A DNA stretch of 64,000 bases, from positions 3,064,150 to 3,128,149 of the forward strand of contig NZ_AP019783.1 in NCBI RefSeq assembly GCF_019670005.1, in the 5' to 3' direction. Made by a program: the position numbers and the translations under genes. Below the pieces are notes generated by a model that did no database searches, was not told the DNA's origin, and saw only the letters and a list, made by a program, of their open reading frames with translations. Below are positions 1 through 8,864 of this stretch, in pieces. Positions within the stretch are counted from its first letter, which is position 1. Every line of letters begins with the position of its first letter. The stretch comes from Methylomagnum ishizawai. GTDB taxonomy: Bacteria > Pseudomonadota > Gammaproteobacteria > Methylococcales > Methylococcaceae.

Positions 1-1001
1 TGGTCATGGGCGGCCACGACGAGCGCGAGCAGACCCTCAACCAATTGCTGACCGAGATGGATGGCTTCGATCCTTCCGTCGGCGTGGTGGTGATGGCCGC
101 GACCAACCGCCCGGAAATCCTCGACAAGGCCCTGCTGCGGGCGGGCCGTTTCGACCGCCAGATCGTGGTGGACAAACCGGGCCTCGAAGACCGCCTCGCC
201 ATCCTCCAACTCCACACCGCCAAGATCACCTTGGCACCGGGCGTGAACCTGCGCATCGTGGCCCAGCGCACCCCCGGATTGGTCGGCGCGGACCTCGCCA
301 ACATCTGCAACGAGGCCGCCATCATCGCCGTCAGGAAGAACCAGAACGCGGTGGGCCTGGAAGATTTCGAAGCGGCGATAGACCGGGTCATCGCCGGTCC
401 CGAAAAGAAATCCCGCACCCTCAACGAAGCCGAGAAGCGCCGGGTGGCCTACCACGAATCCGGCCATGCCCTGGTCGCCGAGATCGTGCCGACCGGCGAG
501 CCGGTGCATAAGGTATCGATCATCCCGCGGGGCGCGGCGGCGCTGGGCTATACCCTGCAACTGCCGGTGGAGGAGAAATTCCTCTCGACCGAGGCCGAAT
601 TGCGCGACCAGATCGCCATCCTCCTGGGCGGACGCACGGCGGAGGAACTGGTGTTCGGCGATGTGTCGAGCGGGGCGCAGAACGACCTGGAAAAGGCGTC
701 GGAAATCGCCCGCGCCATGGTCTGCCAACTGGGCATGAGCCAGCGGCTCGGTCCCTTGACCTATGGCCGCCGCCAGCGCTTGGCCTATCTCGCCACCGAA
801 GGCATGGAGGAGCGCAATTTCAGCGAGGAAACCGCGAAGCTGATCGACGCCGAAGTGCGCGGCTTGGTGGAGGAAGGCCAGCGCCGGGCGCGGGAAATCC
901 TCGGCGAGCGGCGCGGAATCCTGGACGTAATCGCCCAGCTGCTTCAGGATAAGGAAGTCGTCGGCGGAGAAGAAATCAAGGAAATCATCCACGGCGGCTG
1001 A
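1..1001 (+). CDS. ftsH: ATP-dependent zinc metalloprotease FtsH (C-terminal part, 5' end outside window)
   Basis: Membrane-anchored AAA+ protease that degrades misfolded and regulatory membrane proteins. The visible frame is open from base 3 and its start lies upstream, so the first ATG in frame (base 6) is internal. It contains the second half of the AAA module (GGHDEREQTLNQLL, then ATNRP, then the arginine-finger stretch RAGRFDRQ) and the M41 peptidase domain with the HEXXH zinc motif (HESGH, residues 150-154 counted from base 6). The N-terminal membrane segments and Walker A are outside the window. The stop is TGA at 999-1001. Family is certain; which FtsH paralogue this is cannot be decided from the fragment. 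Confidence 0.97.
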   Translation, partial: VMGGHDEREQTLNQLLTEMDGFDPSVGVVVMAATNRPEILDKALLRAGRFDRQIVVDKPGLEDRLAILQLHTAKITLAPGVNLRIVAQRTPGLVGADLANICNEAAIIAVRKNQNAVGLEDFEAAIDRVIAGPEKKSRTLNEAEKRRVAYHESGHALVAEIVPTGEPVHKVSIIPRGAAALGYTLQLPVEEKFLSTEAELRDQIAILLGGRTAEELVFGDVSSGAQNDLEKASEIARAMVCQLGMSQRLGPLTYGRRQRLAYLATEGMEERNFSEETAKLIDAEVRGLVEEGQRRAREILGERRGILDVIAQLLQDKEVVGGEEIKEIIHGG

Positions 1002-1077
1002 CACCAGGGGCGCGGGCCGGGAATCCGCAACGCCATCGGCCCGCGTCCCCCTTGATTCCCCATCTCCAAGCATCACA

Positions 1078-1974
1078 ATGACCCCGAGCATCGTCCGACA
1101 ATTGCCCTTGGCCCTCGCCCTCCTGTGTACGCTCGGCCCCGCCGCCGCCGCAGAAAAACACCCTGGCAAAGCCAAACCCCACCCCAGCAAAGCCGCCGCC
1201 CCGGTCCCGGCCAAGGCGGCGCAACCGGCCAAAACCACCGAGCCCAAACACCACCACCCGGCTCCCGTGGCCGCGAAAACGCCGCCCCGGCCCCGACACG
1301 CACCGGAACCCAAACCCAAACCCACCCTCCCGGAATCCCAATCCGCCGCGCCGGTCCAACCCGCCCCCGCCGCAGTCCCGGCGGAACCGGCACCCGCGCC
1401 GCCACCCCGTCCCAAAACCCGCCATGCCCCCGCGCAAGCCAGCGCGCCCGCGCCCGCCGCCCCAGCCAGCGAAGCCGACTACCTCGCCGAAATGGAAGCT
1501 TGGCGCAGCTATCAAACCGAAACGGCGCGGGCCTGGAAGCAATACCAAGCCCGGACCATCACCCGCGAAGCCTATGACGCCGAAGTCAAGCGCAGCTGGA
1601 CGGCCTATGCCGCCGTCTCCGGGAACGGCGCGGCCACCGGCACGGCCCTCGGCAACAAAGACACCGCGCTGGATCAACTCCGGCTATGGCTGGACCTGGA
1701 CTTCTGCAACACCGACCAAGCCGCCGCCGCCATCCGCCGCCATTACGGCATCAGCGGCCCGACCGAAGACAGCGGCCCGGTGTTCGCGGGGCTGCTGAAC
1801 CGCTTCGTGCAGACGGCCTCGCCCGAAACCCAGCAGCGCATCGAACGCGAAATCGCCGACTACCGCCGCCAGTCCGCCGACGATATCCAAGACCGGGTCG
1901 AGCGCATCCAGGCCAATCTCGGCACCCGCGATATCCGCAAGGCCTATCGCGGTTCCTGGTGCGGCAGGACTTGA
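1078..1974 (+). CDS. exported Pro/Ala/Lys-rich protein of unknown function
   Basis: A 298-residue protein that I do not recognise. It begins with a likely Sec signal peptide (hydrophobic LPLALALLCTL run, Ala-rich cleavage region near residue 25). A low-complexity Pro/Ala/Lys segment covers about residues 28-135. The C-terminal half is soluble and mostly helical, with charged amphipathic stretches rich in Trp, Tyr and Arg. The layout suggests a periplasmic domain held on an extended linker. It starts 76 bp after ftsH and ends 9 bp before the next gene, so it may be co-transcribed with the glycosyltransferase. Confidence 0.75.
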   Translation: MTPSIVRQLPLALALLCTLGPAAAAEKHPGKAKPHPSKAAAPVPAKAAQPAKTTEPKHHHPAPVAAKTPPRPRHAPEPKPKPTLPESQSAAPVQPAPAAVPAEPAPAPPPRPKTRHAPAQASAPAPAAPASEADYLAEMEAWRSYQTETARAWKQYQARTITREAYDAEVKRSWTAYAAVSGNGAATGTALGNKDTALDQLRLWLDLDFCNTDQAAAAIRRHYGISGPTEDSGPVFAGLLNRFVQTASPETQQRIEREIADYRRQSADDIQDRVERIQANLGTRDIRKAYRGSWCGRT

Positions 1975-1983
1975 ACCCGGCCC

Positions 1984-3249
1984 ATGCACGTCCTGTTCGT
2001 CCACCAGAATTTCCCCGGCCAATACCAGCGCCTCGCGCCCCAACTGGCGGCTGACCCTGGGAATCAAGTGGTGGTCCTCTGCGCCCACCGCCGCCCCTTG
2101 CCCCCCGGCCTCCAAGCCGTGCGCTACACGGTGCGACCGGACTTCGCCAGCGGCCTCCACCCCTGGTTGGAAACCACCGAAACCCGCGTCCTCATGGGCG
2201 AGGCGGCGGCGCGGGCGGCCTTGGAACTCAAGCGCGGCGGCTTCGTCCCCGATGCGATCTGCGCCCATCCCGGTTGGGGCGAAGCCCTGTTCCTCAAGGA
2301 CGTGTGGCCGGATGCGCCGCTCTTGTGCTATCTGGAATTCTTCTTCCAACGGGGCAACCACTTCGGGGCGTTCGATCACGCATACCCGGAGCGCGGTTTC
2401 GAGGCGGAATGCGCCTGGCGGATGAAGAACAGCTTCGCCCTGCATGGACTCGACGCCATGGACTTCGGCATCAGCCCCACCCAGTGGCAGGCCGCGCAGT
2501 TCCCGGACTATCACCGCCCGCGCATCCAAGTCATCCACGACGGCATCGACACCCAGGCCGCCCGGCCCGACCCGGACGCCTCTATCCAGCTGGCCGCCCA
2601 TCGGCTCACGCTACGCCCCGGCGACCCGGTGATAACCTTCGCGGCCCGCAGCCTGGAACCCGCCCGCGGCTTCCTGGGTTTCATGCGCGCCCTGCCCTTG
2701 ATCCAGCGGGCCTGTCCCCAGGCGCGGACGATCATCGTCGGCGGCGAAACCGCCAGCTATAGCCCGGCGCTCCCCGCCGGCGACAGCTACAAGCAACGCG
2801 CCCTGGCCGAGGTCGGCGCCCAGCTGGACATGGGCCGGGTGCACTTCGTCGGCACCCTGCCCCACCCGCTGCTGTTGACGCTGTTCCAAGTGTCCGCCGC
2901 CCATGTCTACCTGAGCTATCCCTACGTGCTGTCCTGGTCGGTGCTGGAAGCGATGGCGGCGGGCTGCTTGGTGGTGGGTTCCCGCACGCCGCCGGTCGAG
3001 GAGGTGATCGAGGACGGGGTGAACGGGCTGTTGGTGGATTTCTTCTCGCCCGAATCCATCGCCGGGGTGGTGATACGGGCACTGCAACAGCCGGAACAGC
3101 TACGGGATTTGCGGGCAAACGCCCGCCGTACCGTGGTCGAGCGCTACGACCTGGAACGCCTGTGCCTGCCCCAACAGGTGGCCTTGGTGCGGGCCGTGGC
3201 GGAAAGGCGCTATCCCGGCGGGCACCTTCCCCTGGCCCCATACCCTTGA
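1984..3249 (+). CDS. glycosyltransferase, GT4 family
   Basis: A 421-residue GT-B fold glycosyltransferase, probably transferring a sugar from a nucleotide donor to a surface glycan. The N-terminal domain opens with HVLFVHQNFPGQY, typical of one GT4 subgroup. The C-terminal donor-binding domain has VLEAMAAGCLVVGSRTPPVEE (a split E-x7-E signature) near residues 320-340. No signal peptide or membrane segment is seen. It follows the Pro-rich exported protein by 9 bp. The acceptor substrate cannot be inferred; no other polysaccharide genes adjoin it. Confidence 0.88.
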   Translation: MHVLFVHQNFPGQYQRLAPQLAADPGNQVVVLCAHRRPLPPGLQAVRYTVRPDFASGLHPWLETTETRVLMGEAAARAALELKRGGFVPDAICAHPGWGEALFLKDVWPDAPLLCYLEFFFQRGNHFGAFDHAYPERGFEAECAWRMKNSFALHGLDAMDFGISPTQWQAAQFPDYHRPRIQVIHDGIDTQAARPDPDASIQLAAHRLTLRPGDPVITFAARSLEPARGFLGFMRALPLIQRACPQARTIIVGGETASYSPALPAGDSYKQRALAEVGAQLDMGRVHFVGTLPHPLLLTLFQVSAAHVYLSYPYVLSWSVLEAMAAGCLVVGSRTPPVEEVIEDGVNGLLVDFFSPESIAGVVIRALQQPEQLRDLRANARRTVVERYDLERLCLPQQVALVRAVAERRYPGGHLPLAPYP

Positions 3250-3259
3250 CTGGTTTGCC

Positions 3260-3757
3260 ATGCCCAGACTCCGATCCCGGTCGATAGCGCTGTTATTGGT
3301 GGTTTTATCCGCCTGCGCCTCGCCCCCCGCCACCGAACCCGGCGTGATCGAAGCCCCGCGCCTACATGCCCAATGGTGGCGCGGCGAATTCTACGGCTAT
3401 GACGAAGCGGCCTACCGCCTGCGCCACACGGCGGCGGGGGACGAACTCGTCGTGGATTTGCGCTATGGGGCCGCCAGCGCCGATTTCCGCGCCATCGACT
3501 GGCCGGGACTGGGCATCCAGCCTTTGCGGGTGTTGGAACATTCGGCGGAGCGTTGCCAAGTGTTCGGTAGCCTGCAATCGCGCTGCATTTATCACGATGT
3601 GCTGGACCTCGACCCGCCGCCGGGCGCTTTGGAGCGGGCGCGGGCCGAGGGGGTGGAATTGGCTTTGCTCGGGAAGGCGGGCGGGCGGCGGGGGTTGGCG
3701 CTGCCGGGGGAGTATATCGGGGAATTCTTGCGGGCGCGGACCGCGCTGGCTCGATAG
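3260..3757 (+). CDS. small lipoprotein of unknown function
   Basis: A 165-residue protein with an N-terminal hydrophobic segment ending in the lipobox LSAC (Cys at about residue 19), so it should be lipidated and held at the outer membrane or in the periplasm. The mature part is acidic with several Trp and Tyr and no domain I can name. The start codon lies 10 bp after the GT4 stop, suggesting one transcript with it. Convergent with the restriction-modification genes downstream. Confidence 0.72.
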   Translation: MPRLRSRSIALLLVVLSACASPPATEPGVIEAPRLHAQWWRGEFYGYDEAAYRLRHTAAGDELVVDLRYGAASADFRAIDWPGLGIQPLRVLEHSAERCQVFGSLQSRCIYHDVLDLDPPPGALERARAEGVELALLGKAGGRRGLALPGEYIGEFLRARTALAR

Positions 3758-3942
3758 CGGCTTGCTTCGCGGCGATGCAAACCAAGCGGCTCGTGCCCAG
3801 GCCGTGCAAACCGGGTTTGGGCTACTGTTTCTGCCCATCCTATACCCGCATCCCCAAGCTCCGTTTGGAAATGCCGATACGAAGCCCTGCTTCCAGCGCC
3901 ACGCCAAACAGTGAGTGGGAGCCGCAAATTGCCGGCCAACCC

Positions 3943-4866
3943 CTAAGCGACCTCTATTCTCAAACCAGGGTCGGTCTCGCATTCATCCACGATGGCGTTG
4001 TATTCGGAGATAAGTTGTTCCGTCGTGGTGCGTCGGCCAGCTTGGGCGAACTTGCCTATCTCATACAGATTGCCCGCTATGAACTGCTCGGCCTCGAATA
4101 CGTCGAGCCTATCGGCTATGCCCGCCTGTTCGGCCAGCCCTTCCGCCACCACCGCACCCCGGCCAGTGGTGATGATGACGAGCTTCATCCCATTATCGAG
4201 ATTCCTCCCGCATTTGCGTATCAATGCCTCGGACGGGGCGGTGGTGACATGGATCGCGACATCCTCGACGATGAAATCACCTCCACGGCCCGACACATCG
4301 TCCGCGACATTCGCGCCATGATGCCGTAGCGGCGAATCGAGCAACAGGTTCAATTTCGCGCCAACCAGATGTTGGAGCATAGTCCCCACAAAAGTCGAAC
4401 CATTGGCCTGGGCCTGCCGTTTCTCGGCTTGCGACAGCAAGTCCCGGATCACGGCGCGTAGGGACTTCGAACCGTCGAACCGCAGCACAAAGGGCTTGCC
4501 CGAGAAAAACTCCCGCACACGCTCGATCCACCACGCTTCCAACCGTGCGAAATCGATGATGCCGGAAGCGTGGGCCTCGTTCAGGAAGGCGACATATTTC
4601 CGCATATTGCCTACGCTGCCCCGGCTGGTACGCCCGCCCTCCTCGGCCAGGACACGTTCGATGCCATGCTCTTTCAAAATGGCCTGCACAGCGGATTTCC
4701 CAAGTCCCACGACTTGCCCACCGCCCTCGGTCAACAATGCCTCCGGGTCGAGGGGCATTCCAAGTTTCCTACCATGGCGCGTCACGACCAAGGCGACGCA
4801 AAGCGGCCCTTTGCCCTTCATATGGTTTTTCCGGGCGAACTCATCGAGTTTCTCATCGAAGGGCAT
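3943..4866 (-). CDS. DUF4928-type protein, putative restriction endonuclease of the adjacent methyltransferase
   Basis: A 307-residue protein resembling the DUF4928 family, which from memory is found beside C5-cytosine methyltransferases and is thought to be the cognate type II endonuclease. A nuclease-like core is suggested around residues 170-215, where acidic residues (RGGDFIVEDVAIHV) resemble a divergent PD-(D/E)XK site. Its ATG overlaps the methyltransferase TAA by one base (TAATG at 4868-4864 read on the minus strand). That implies translational coupling, so the methylase is made first. Recognition sequence unknown. The nuclease role is inferred from pairing and family, not from a clear catalytic signature. 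Confidence 0.7.
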   Translation of the reverse strand: MPFDEKLDEFARKNHMKGKGPLCVALVVTRHGRKLGMPLDPEALLTEGGGQVVGLGKSAVQAILKEHGIERVLAEEGGRTSRGSVGNMRKYVAFLNEAHASGIIDFARLEAWWIERVREFFSGKPFVLRFDGSKSLRAVIRDLLSQAEKRQAQANGSTFVGTMLQHLVGAKLNLLLDSPLRHHGANVADDVSGRGGDFIVEDVAIHVTTAPSEALIRKCGRNLDNGMKLVIITTGRGAVVAEGLAEQAGIADRLDVFEAEQFIAGNLYEIGKFAQAGRRTTTEQLISEYNAIVDECETDPGLRIEVA

Positions 4867-5963
4867 TAAAAACCTCTTTTCCTTATCAATTCCGCCAGGG
4901 GAGATAATAAGTTCTCCGCAAGATACCGGGATACTGGAAGGGCAACAGCGTCACCCATTGCCTTATACCCATCGTTATAAGTGCCGGGCAGTTTATAGCT
5001 TGCGGGTGCCCCCATTAAGGCAGCGGCTTCCCCTATGGTAAGCAACCGGGTTTTAATCAAACCATTATTTTCCCTTATCACCAAAAATTGACGACTGCTA
5101 CCGCCTTCCGGTGTGCGTAGGCATCCGGCGAGACCATCGAAGCGCAATTCCAAAACCTGCCGCCCCTGCCTGATACGTTTATAACCAGGAAAAACCATTT
5201 GCCCCTCCTTGGAAGCGACCGCCATTTTCTCGTAATGTTTGTCCGGTACCAAGGCTAGCAGGCGTGTCTGCTTTTCTGGACCATCGCAGGGCGCGGTGAA
5301 TTCAATCAAATCATCGAGTTTCTTTTTTCTTTCCGGTGGTCTGGCGAGATTCCACCAGATCCAGCCCTTCAATCCCTCGGCCACCCTGGTAATGGCGGAG
5401 GGATGGCACCAAGCTGGCTGGTCCATTTCAAAGGGGGCTGTCGGTATCCCGGCCTCCACAGCGATGACGAAGACACGCTTTCTCGATTGGGGTACCCAGT
5501 GTGAAGCATCGATTATGACTGCACCGACTTTATACCCCCTCTCGATCAAGGCACGATGAAGTTTACGATAATGCTCTCCCTGCGCGGTGGACACCAAACC
5601 GACAACGTTTTCGGCGACCGCCAATGGGGGCCGGCGCGGCATCTCATCCAGCACCCGCAGCCATTCCCAAACCAAGCCGCTGCGTGAACTAGAGAGACCC
5701 CCCATATTGCCGGCCAATGAAACATCCTGGCATGGGAAACTTCCCCAGGACAAAACCGCCGGGGGTAGGTCTCCACCTTTCACATCGCTGATCGAGCCGA
5801 GGTGGAAGATGTTTCCATCGTGGTTAGCACAAAAAATCTTGGCTTTCTTCTCGCAAATATCATTCGCCCAAACCGTCTCGAAATGGTCTTTCAGCCCTTC
5901 GGCCACCAACCCGCTACCGGCGAAAAAATCCAAGCAGGTTGGCTTGTTGTACACTCTACTCAT
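4866..5963 (-). CDS. DNA (cytosine-5-)-methyltransferase of a type II restriction-modification system
   Basis: A 365-residue C5-cytosine methyltransferase with the family motifs in order: motif I FAGSG (residues 14-18) for AdoMet binding, motif IV with catalytic Cys78 in FPCQD, motif VI ENVVG, motif VIII QSRKR, and motif X with GDAV where GNxV is usual. It protects host DNA from the coupled downstream endonuclease. The ATG at 5963 is preceded by AAGG as a weak ribosome-binding site. A 20-bp palindrome 22-41 bases upstream is a candidate operator. The pair lies between ordinary chromosomal genes and is likely acquired. Confidence 0.93.
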   Translation of the reverse strand: MSRVYNKPTCLDFFAGSGLVAEGLKDHFETVWANDICEKKAKIFCANHDGNIFHLGSISDVKGGDLPPAVLSWGSFPCQDVSLAGNMGGLSSSRSGLVWEWLRVLDEMPRRPPLAVAENVVGLVSTAQGEHYRKLHRALIERGYKVGAVIIDASHWVPQSRKRVFVIAVEAGIPTAPFEMDQPAWCHPSAITRVAEGLKGWIWWNLARPPERKKKLDDLIEFTAPCDGPEKQTRLLALVPDKHYEKMAVASKEGQMVFPGYKRIRQGRQVLELRFDGLAGCLRTPEGGSSRQFLVIRENNGLIKTRLLTIGEAAALMGAPASYKLPGTYNDGYKAMGDAVALPVSRYLAENLLSPLAELIRKRGF

Positions 5964-5984
5964 AGACCTTGGTTTTCAATCATC

Positions 5985-6004
5985 GTGATAACTCCTGTTA
6001 TCAC
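5985..6004. promoter_or_regulatory. palindrome upstream of the R-M methyltransferase, candidate operator
   Basis: Perfect 8-bp inverted arms GTGATAAC and GTTATCAC around a 4-base spacer, 22-41 bp upstream of the methyltransferase start, where the promoter should lie. Such sites in restriction-modification loci are often bound by a controller protein or by the methylase itself. No controller gene is visible here. The function is inferred from position and symmetry. Confidence 0.5.
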
Positions 6005-6031
6005 TTTTACCCATCCTGCCGTGTTATGTAA

Positions 6032-6061
6032 GGCGGGTTAATCTTAAAAAACCAACCCGCC
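6032..6061 (-). terminator. candidate terminator of the GH57 gene
   Basis: Inverted arms GGCGGGTT and AACCCGCC separated by 14 bases, starting 11 bp beyond the stop of the GH57 gene. Read on the minus strand, the loop holds a run of T. The long loop and lack of a clear U tract after the stem make it a weak intrinsic terminator. Confidence 0.4.
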
Positions 6062-6072
6062 CCCAAATCCCC

Positions 6073-7533
6073 TCAAAAATCGTGCGTCGCGATCTCCACC
6101 GCCCGCCGGCAAATCTCCCGCCCATAATCGGTCCACTGGCCCTGCCCCCAATAGCGGTAGCAACTGGTCTGCGCCGTCATCAGATGGAACAGCGCGTTGC
6201 GGTAGCGCCTATCGGCGGTGGACGCGCCGGACTTCAGCACCTTCTGGTAAAACGCCGAACTGGCCTCCTCCATCGGCCCCAGCACGTTGTCATAGCCGCG
6301 CACCCAGGAAATATCGTTGGTCCAACTGCCGCCCTCCATGTGGAAACGGTGATCCTCCTTGCGGATATCCTCGATCACGGCTTCCAGTTTGGCGGGACCG
6401 TCGCCCGGCGCGAAGCGGTCCCAAATCTTCTTCTGGAACAAGGGCTGGACCACCGGCAAATCGCTCTCCTTGATGCCCATGGCAAACAGGAATTCCAGGT
6501 ATTCGGTGGCGTTCATCAAGGGGGAACGGCTGCCGCTGGCTTCCCGCACCGCGTCCATGAACTTGCCGGGGAATTCGTTCATCATCACCCCGCCGTTCTC
6601 GCCGTCGGCGATCTGCGTCACCAGGGGCGGAACCGAACGCCCCGCCAAGGTCCAGCGCGACAACGCCTTGGCCTCGTAGAACGGCTGCATCTGCGCCACC
6701 AGCTTGGTGTCGCTGCCCTGGGTCTTGATAATGGCGATGATATCGACGCTCTCGCCCGCCGAATTGGTGCAGACCAGCCGGTGCGGCAAATGTTTGAGCT
6801 CCGGGCCATGGCCGTTGCCGGGTTGCTCGACCGTGTGTTCCTGCACCAAGAGCCAGGTGAAGCCGCAATCGCGCAGGGTCTTGATATATTCGTAGGCCAC
6901 GTCGGGATGGTTGGGCAGGGCCATTTCCGAAGGCGAGAAGCCGCGCACCCGTTGCAGCGCCTCCAGGCCGAAGATGGCGGCGAAATGGTGCTGCCACGCC
7001 TTGACGTGCAGGCGGTAATCCTGGGCCGGGGTCGAAGGCGCGACCGCGTGGCCCCAGGGCGCGCCCAGCCATTCCACGCCCTGGCGGTAATCCGGGTTGC
7101 AGGTCACATTGCGCAAGGTATCGAATACATCGTGCAGGCCCATCTTGCGCAGTCCGTGGAACAGCGTACCGGAGTATTCCAGCATCACCCGGGGGCTCTT
7201 GCCCTCGTGGAACAACTGCGGCACGAATTCGCCGATGCGTTTATAGCACCAGTGGAATGCCGGGGCGTTGTGGTTGTCGCCGACGCCCTGGTTCCACATC
7301 ATGTATTGCAGGTTGCTGATGATATCGGCGCTGCGGAGGTCGCCACCGCCCGCCGGGATCAAGGGCTGGTGCATGTGCAGGGCGATGGCGCAGGCGCTCT
7401 CGATGTGATCGAAATGGATGGGACTGGCGGGCTTGAACACCTCGGCGGGACGGTTCCGCACAGCCGCTTCGATCAAGGCTTCGGAACCGGAGATATTGGG
7501 CAGGTCGTCGATGTATTCGGGAATATGTTCCAT
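6073..7533 (-). CDS. glycoside hydrolase family 57 protein
   Basis: A 486-residue protein with the start of a GH57 (amylopullulanase/branching-enzyme type) domain: AIALHMHQPLIPAGG near residue 50, followed by conserved stretches VMLEYSGTLFHGL and GFSPSEMALPNH. It probably acts on an alpha-glucan such as glycogen in the cytoplasm, since no signal peptide is present. The open frame extends upstream to 7950, but the ATG at 7533 is preceded by GAGGAG at proper spacing and the domain begins right after it. The upstream extension is only an antisense shadow of the DUF3530 gene. Confidence 0.85.
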   Translation of the reverse strand: MEHIPEYIDDLPNISGSEALIEAAVRNRPAEVFKPASPIHFDHIESACAIALHMHQPLIPAGGGDLRSADIISNLQYMMWNQGVGDNHNAPAFHWCYKRIGEFVPQLFHEGKSPRVMLEYSGTLFHGLRKMGLHDVFDTLRNVTCNPDYRQGVEWLGAPWGHAVAPSTPAQDYRLHVKAWQHHFAAIFGLEALQRVRGFSPSEMALPNHPDVAYEYIKTLRDCGFTWLLVQEHTVEQPGNGHGPELKHLPHRLVCTNSAGESVDIIAIIKTQGSDTKLVAQMQPFYEAKALSRWTLAGRSVPPLVTQIADGENGGVMMNEFPGKFMDAVREASGSRSPLMNATEYLEFLFAMGIKESDLPVVQPLFQKKIWDRFAPGDGPAKLEAVIEDIRKEDHRFHMEGGSWTNDISWVRGYDNVLGPMEEASSAFYQKVLKSGASTADRRYRNALFHLMTAQTSCYRYWGQGQWTDYGREICRRAVEIATHDF

Positions 7534-7661
7534 GGCAGGCTCCTCTAAACTGTGGAGGGGTTGGCTCGGTACCGGACCCACGGGGACCGGCCCGCCGCGA
7601 CGGCCCGAGTTTACACGAATCCCCGGACCCGGCAGTCCGGCCTTGATGCAACTTATCCGCC

Positions 7662-8684
7662 ATGAACCGCCTATCCCGCTCCGCTTCCATTCCGCGCCCC
7701 CGGCGTGGGGTCCGGACCCTCTGGCTCGGCTGGCCGCTGCTGCTGGCGACGGCCCCGCCGCTGGCGGCCCCCGAACCGCCAACGCCCCCCGCGAATCCAC
7801 CGGCCGGCCCGCCCGGACAAGTTCAGGCTCCAGTCCCGCCCGCGTCCGCGCCGCCCACCGCACCCGCGCCCGGCGGTACGCCCGCGCCCCCCAGCACCCC
7901 GACGCCCACGACCACCAACGCCCCGGCACCCACCCCACCCGCCGCGCCACCGAAACCCAAGCCTCCGGAAGCGAGCGACCTGTTCCCGCCCAGCGAAGTG
8001 GTCAAGCTGACGGCGGACGGCACGTCCTTCGAGGGCTTGTTCCGCGAAACCCCGGCGCGGCGGATCCGGGGCACGATCCTCCTGCTGCATGGCCGGAGTT
8101 CGGCGGCGAACGATCAAGCCGTCGTCGATCCGCTCCGGGTCCGGCTACCGGAACGCGGCTGGTCCAGCCTGTCCCTGGTCCTGCCGGACACGCCGCCGGG
8201 CCAAGCCCAGGCCTTGGAACAGGCCGAGGCGCGGGTCAAGGCGGGCGTGGATTTCCTCAAGGGCAAGAACTTGCGGGCGCTGATCCTGTTGGGACACGAC
8301 CAAGGCGTACGCACCTTGCTCGGCTATCTACTGAAGCAGGCCGACCCCGCGGTCAAGGCCGCCGTGGTGATCGACCCGGTGCCGGGCATCTTCGCGCCGG
8401 GTTCGGGGATCGGCAACGAACAGGCGGCGCGGCTGCGGCTCCCGGTCCTGGACCTCCGCACCGGGCGGGATATCGCGGTCCTGGGGGAAGAGGCGCGGCT
8501 ATGGCGGGTGGCGTTCCGGGGCGATCCCGGCTACCGGCAATCGGTCCTGAACGATCCCCATCCCGATTGGAAGGATATGGAGGAGTTCGTGGAAAACCGG
8601 GTCCATGGCTGGCTGGTGCGGCTGCAACAAAGCGCCGATCCCGGCGGATCGGTGCCGATCCAGGATACCGCCGACGCCCCCTGA
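7662..8684 (+). CDS. DUF3530 family alpha/beta-hydrolase-like exported protein
   Basis: A 340-residue protein with a signal-like N terminus (about residues 20-37), a Pro/Ala/Thr-rich linker (about 38-105) and a C-terminal alpha/beta-hydrolase-like domain of the DUF3530 type. The oxyanion region reads LLLHGRSS. The usual nucleophile elbow GxSxG is LGHDQG, with Asp where a Ser would normally be, so a standard serine hydrolase mechanism is doubtful. Transcribed divergently from the GH57 gene across a 128-bp gap. Substrate unknown. Confidence 0.75.
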   Translation: MNRLSRSASIPRPRRGVRTLWLGWPLLLATAPPLAAPEPPTPPANPPAGPPGQVQAPVPPASAPPTAPAPGGTPAPPSTPTPTTTNAPAPTPPAAPPKPKPPEASDLFPPSEVVKLTADGTSFEGLFRETPARRIRGTILLLHGRSSAANDQAVVDPLRVRLPERGWSSLSLVLPDTPPGQAQALEQAEARVKAGVDFLKGKNLRALILLGHDQGVRTLLGYLLKQADPAVKAAVVIDPVPGIFAPGSGIGNEQAARLRLPVLDLRTGRDIAVLGEEARLWRVAFRGDPGYRQSVLNDPHPDWKDMEEFVENRVHGWLVRLQQSADPGGSVPIQDTADAP

Positions 8685-8701
8685 AGCCCGTGCCCGTAGC
8701 G

Positions 8702-8717
8702 GGGACTACGTAGTTCC
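8702..8717. promoter_or_regulatory. 16-bp near-perfect palindrome, possible regulator-binding site
   Basis: The core ACTACGTAGT is a perfect palindrome and the flanks GGG/TCC extend it with one mismatch per side. It lies 18 bp after the DUF3530 stop and upstream of the orphan terminator. It resembles binding sites of dimeric LuxR/FixJ-type regulators in general form only; no regulator is assigned. Confidence 0.35.
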
Positions 8718-8830
8718 TCGTAGATAGCGACGGAATCTACTAATTTACCGATAAACGGTACCGCGGTTAAATAGGCACCAAGTCTGGCGGAGACATTTTG
8801 CATCGGTGTTCCGTTTCGGACTGGGGGACT

Positions 8831-8864
8831 GAAACCCGGCCGCAAGGTCGGGTTTCCGTTTTTT
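8831..8864 (+). terminator. strong intrinsic terminator
   Basis: Stem GAAACCCGGCC / GGTCGGGTTTC with a GCAA tetraloop, one G-T pair, then a T6 run at 8859-8864. It lies about 147 bp beyond the DUF3530 stop, which is far for that gene alone. It may end a small RNA that starts near 8700. Confidence 0.85.

Noticed and set aside
4403-5041. Plus-strand frame opposite the R-M genes
   Set aside because: Antisense to the methyltransferase and DUF4928 genes, with no recognised domain or start site.
7534-7950. N-terminal extension of the GH57 frame up to 7950
   Set aside because: It is antisense to the DUF3530 gene, and its composition is that of a shadow frame. A good ribosome-binding site precedes the ATG at 7533, where the domain begins.
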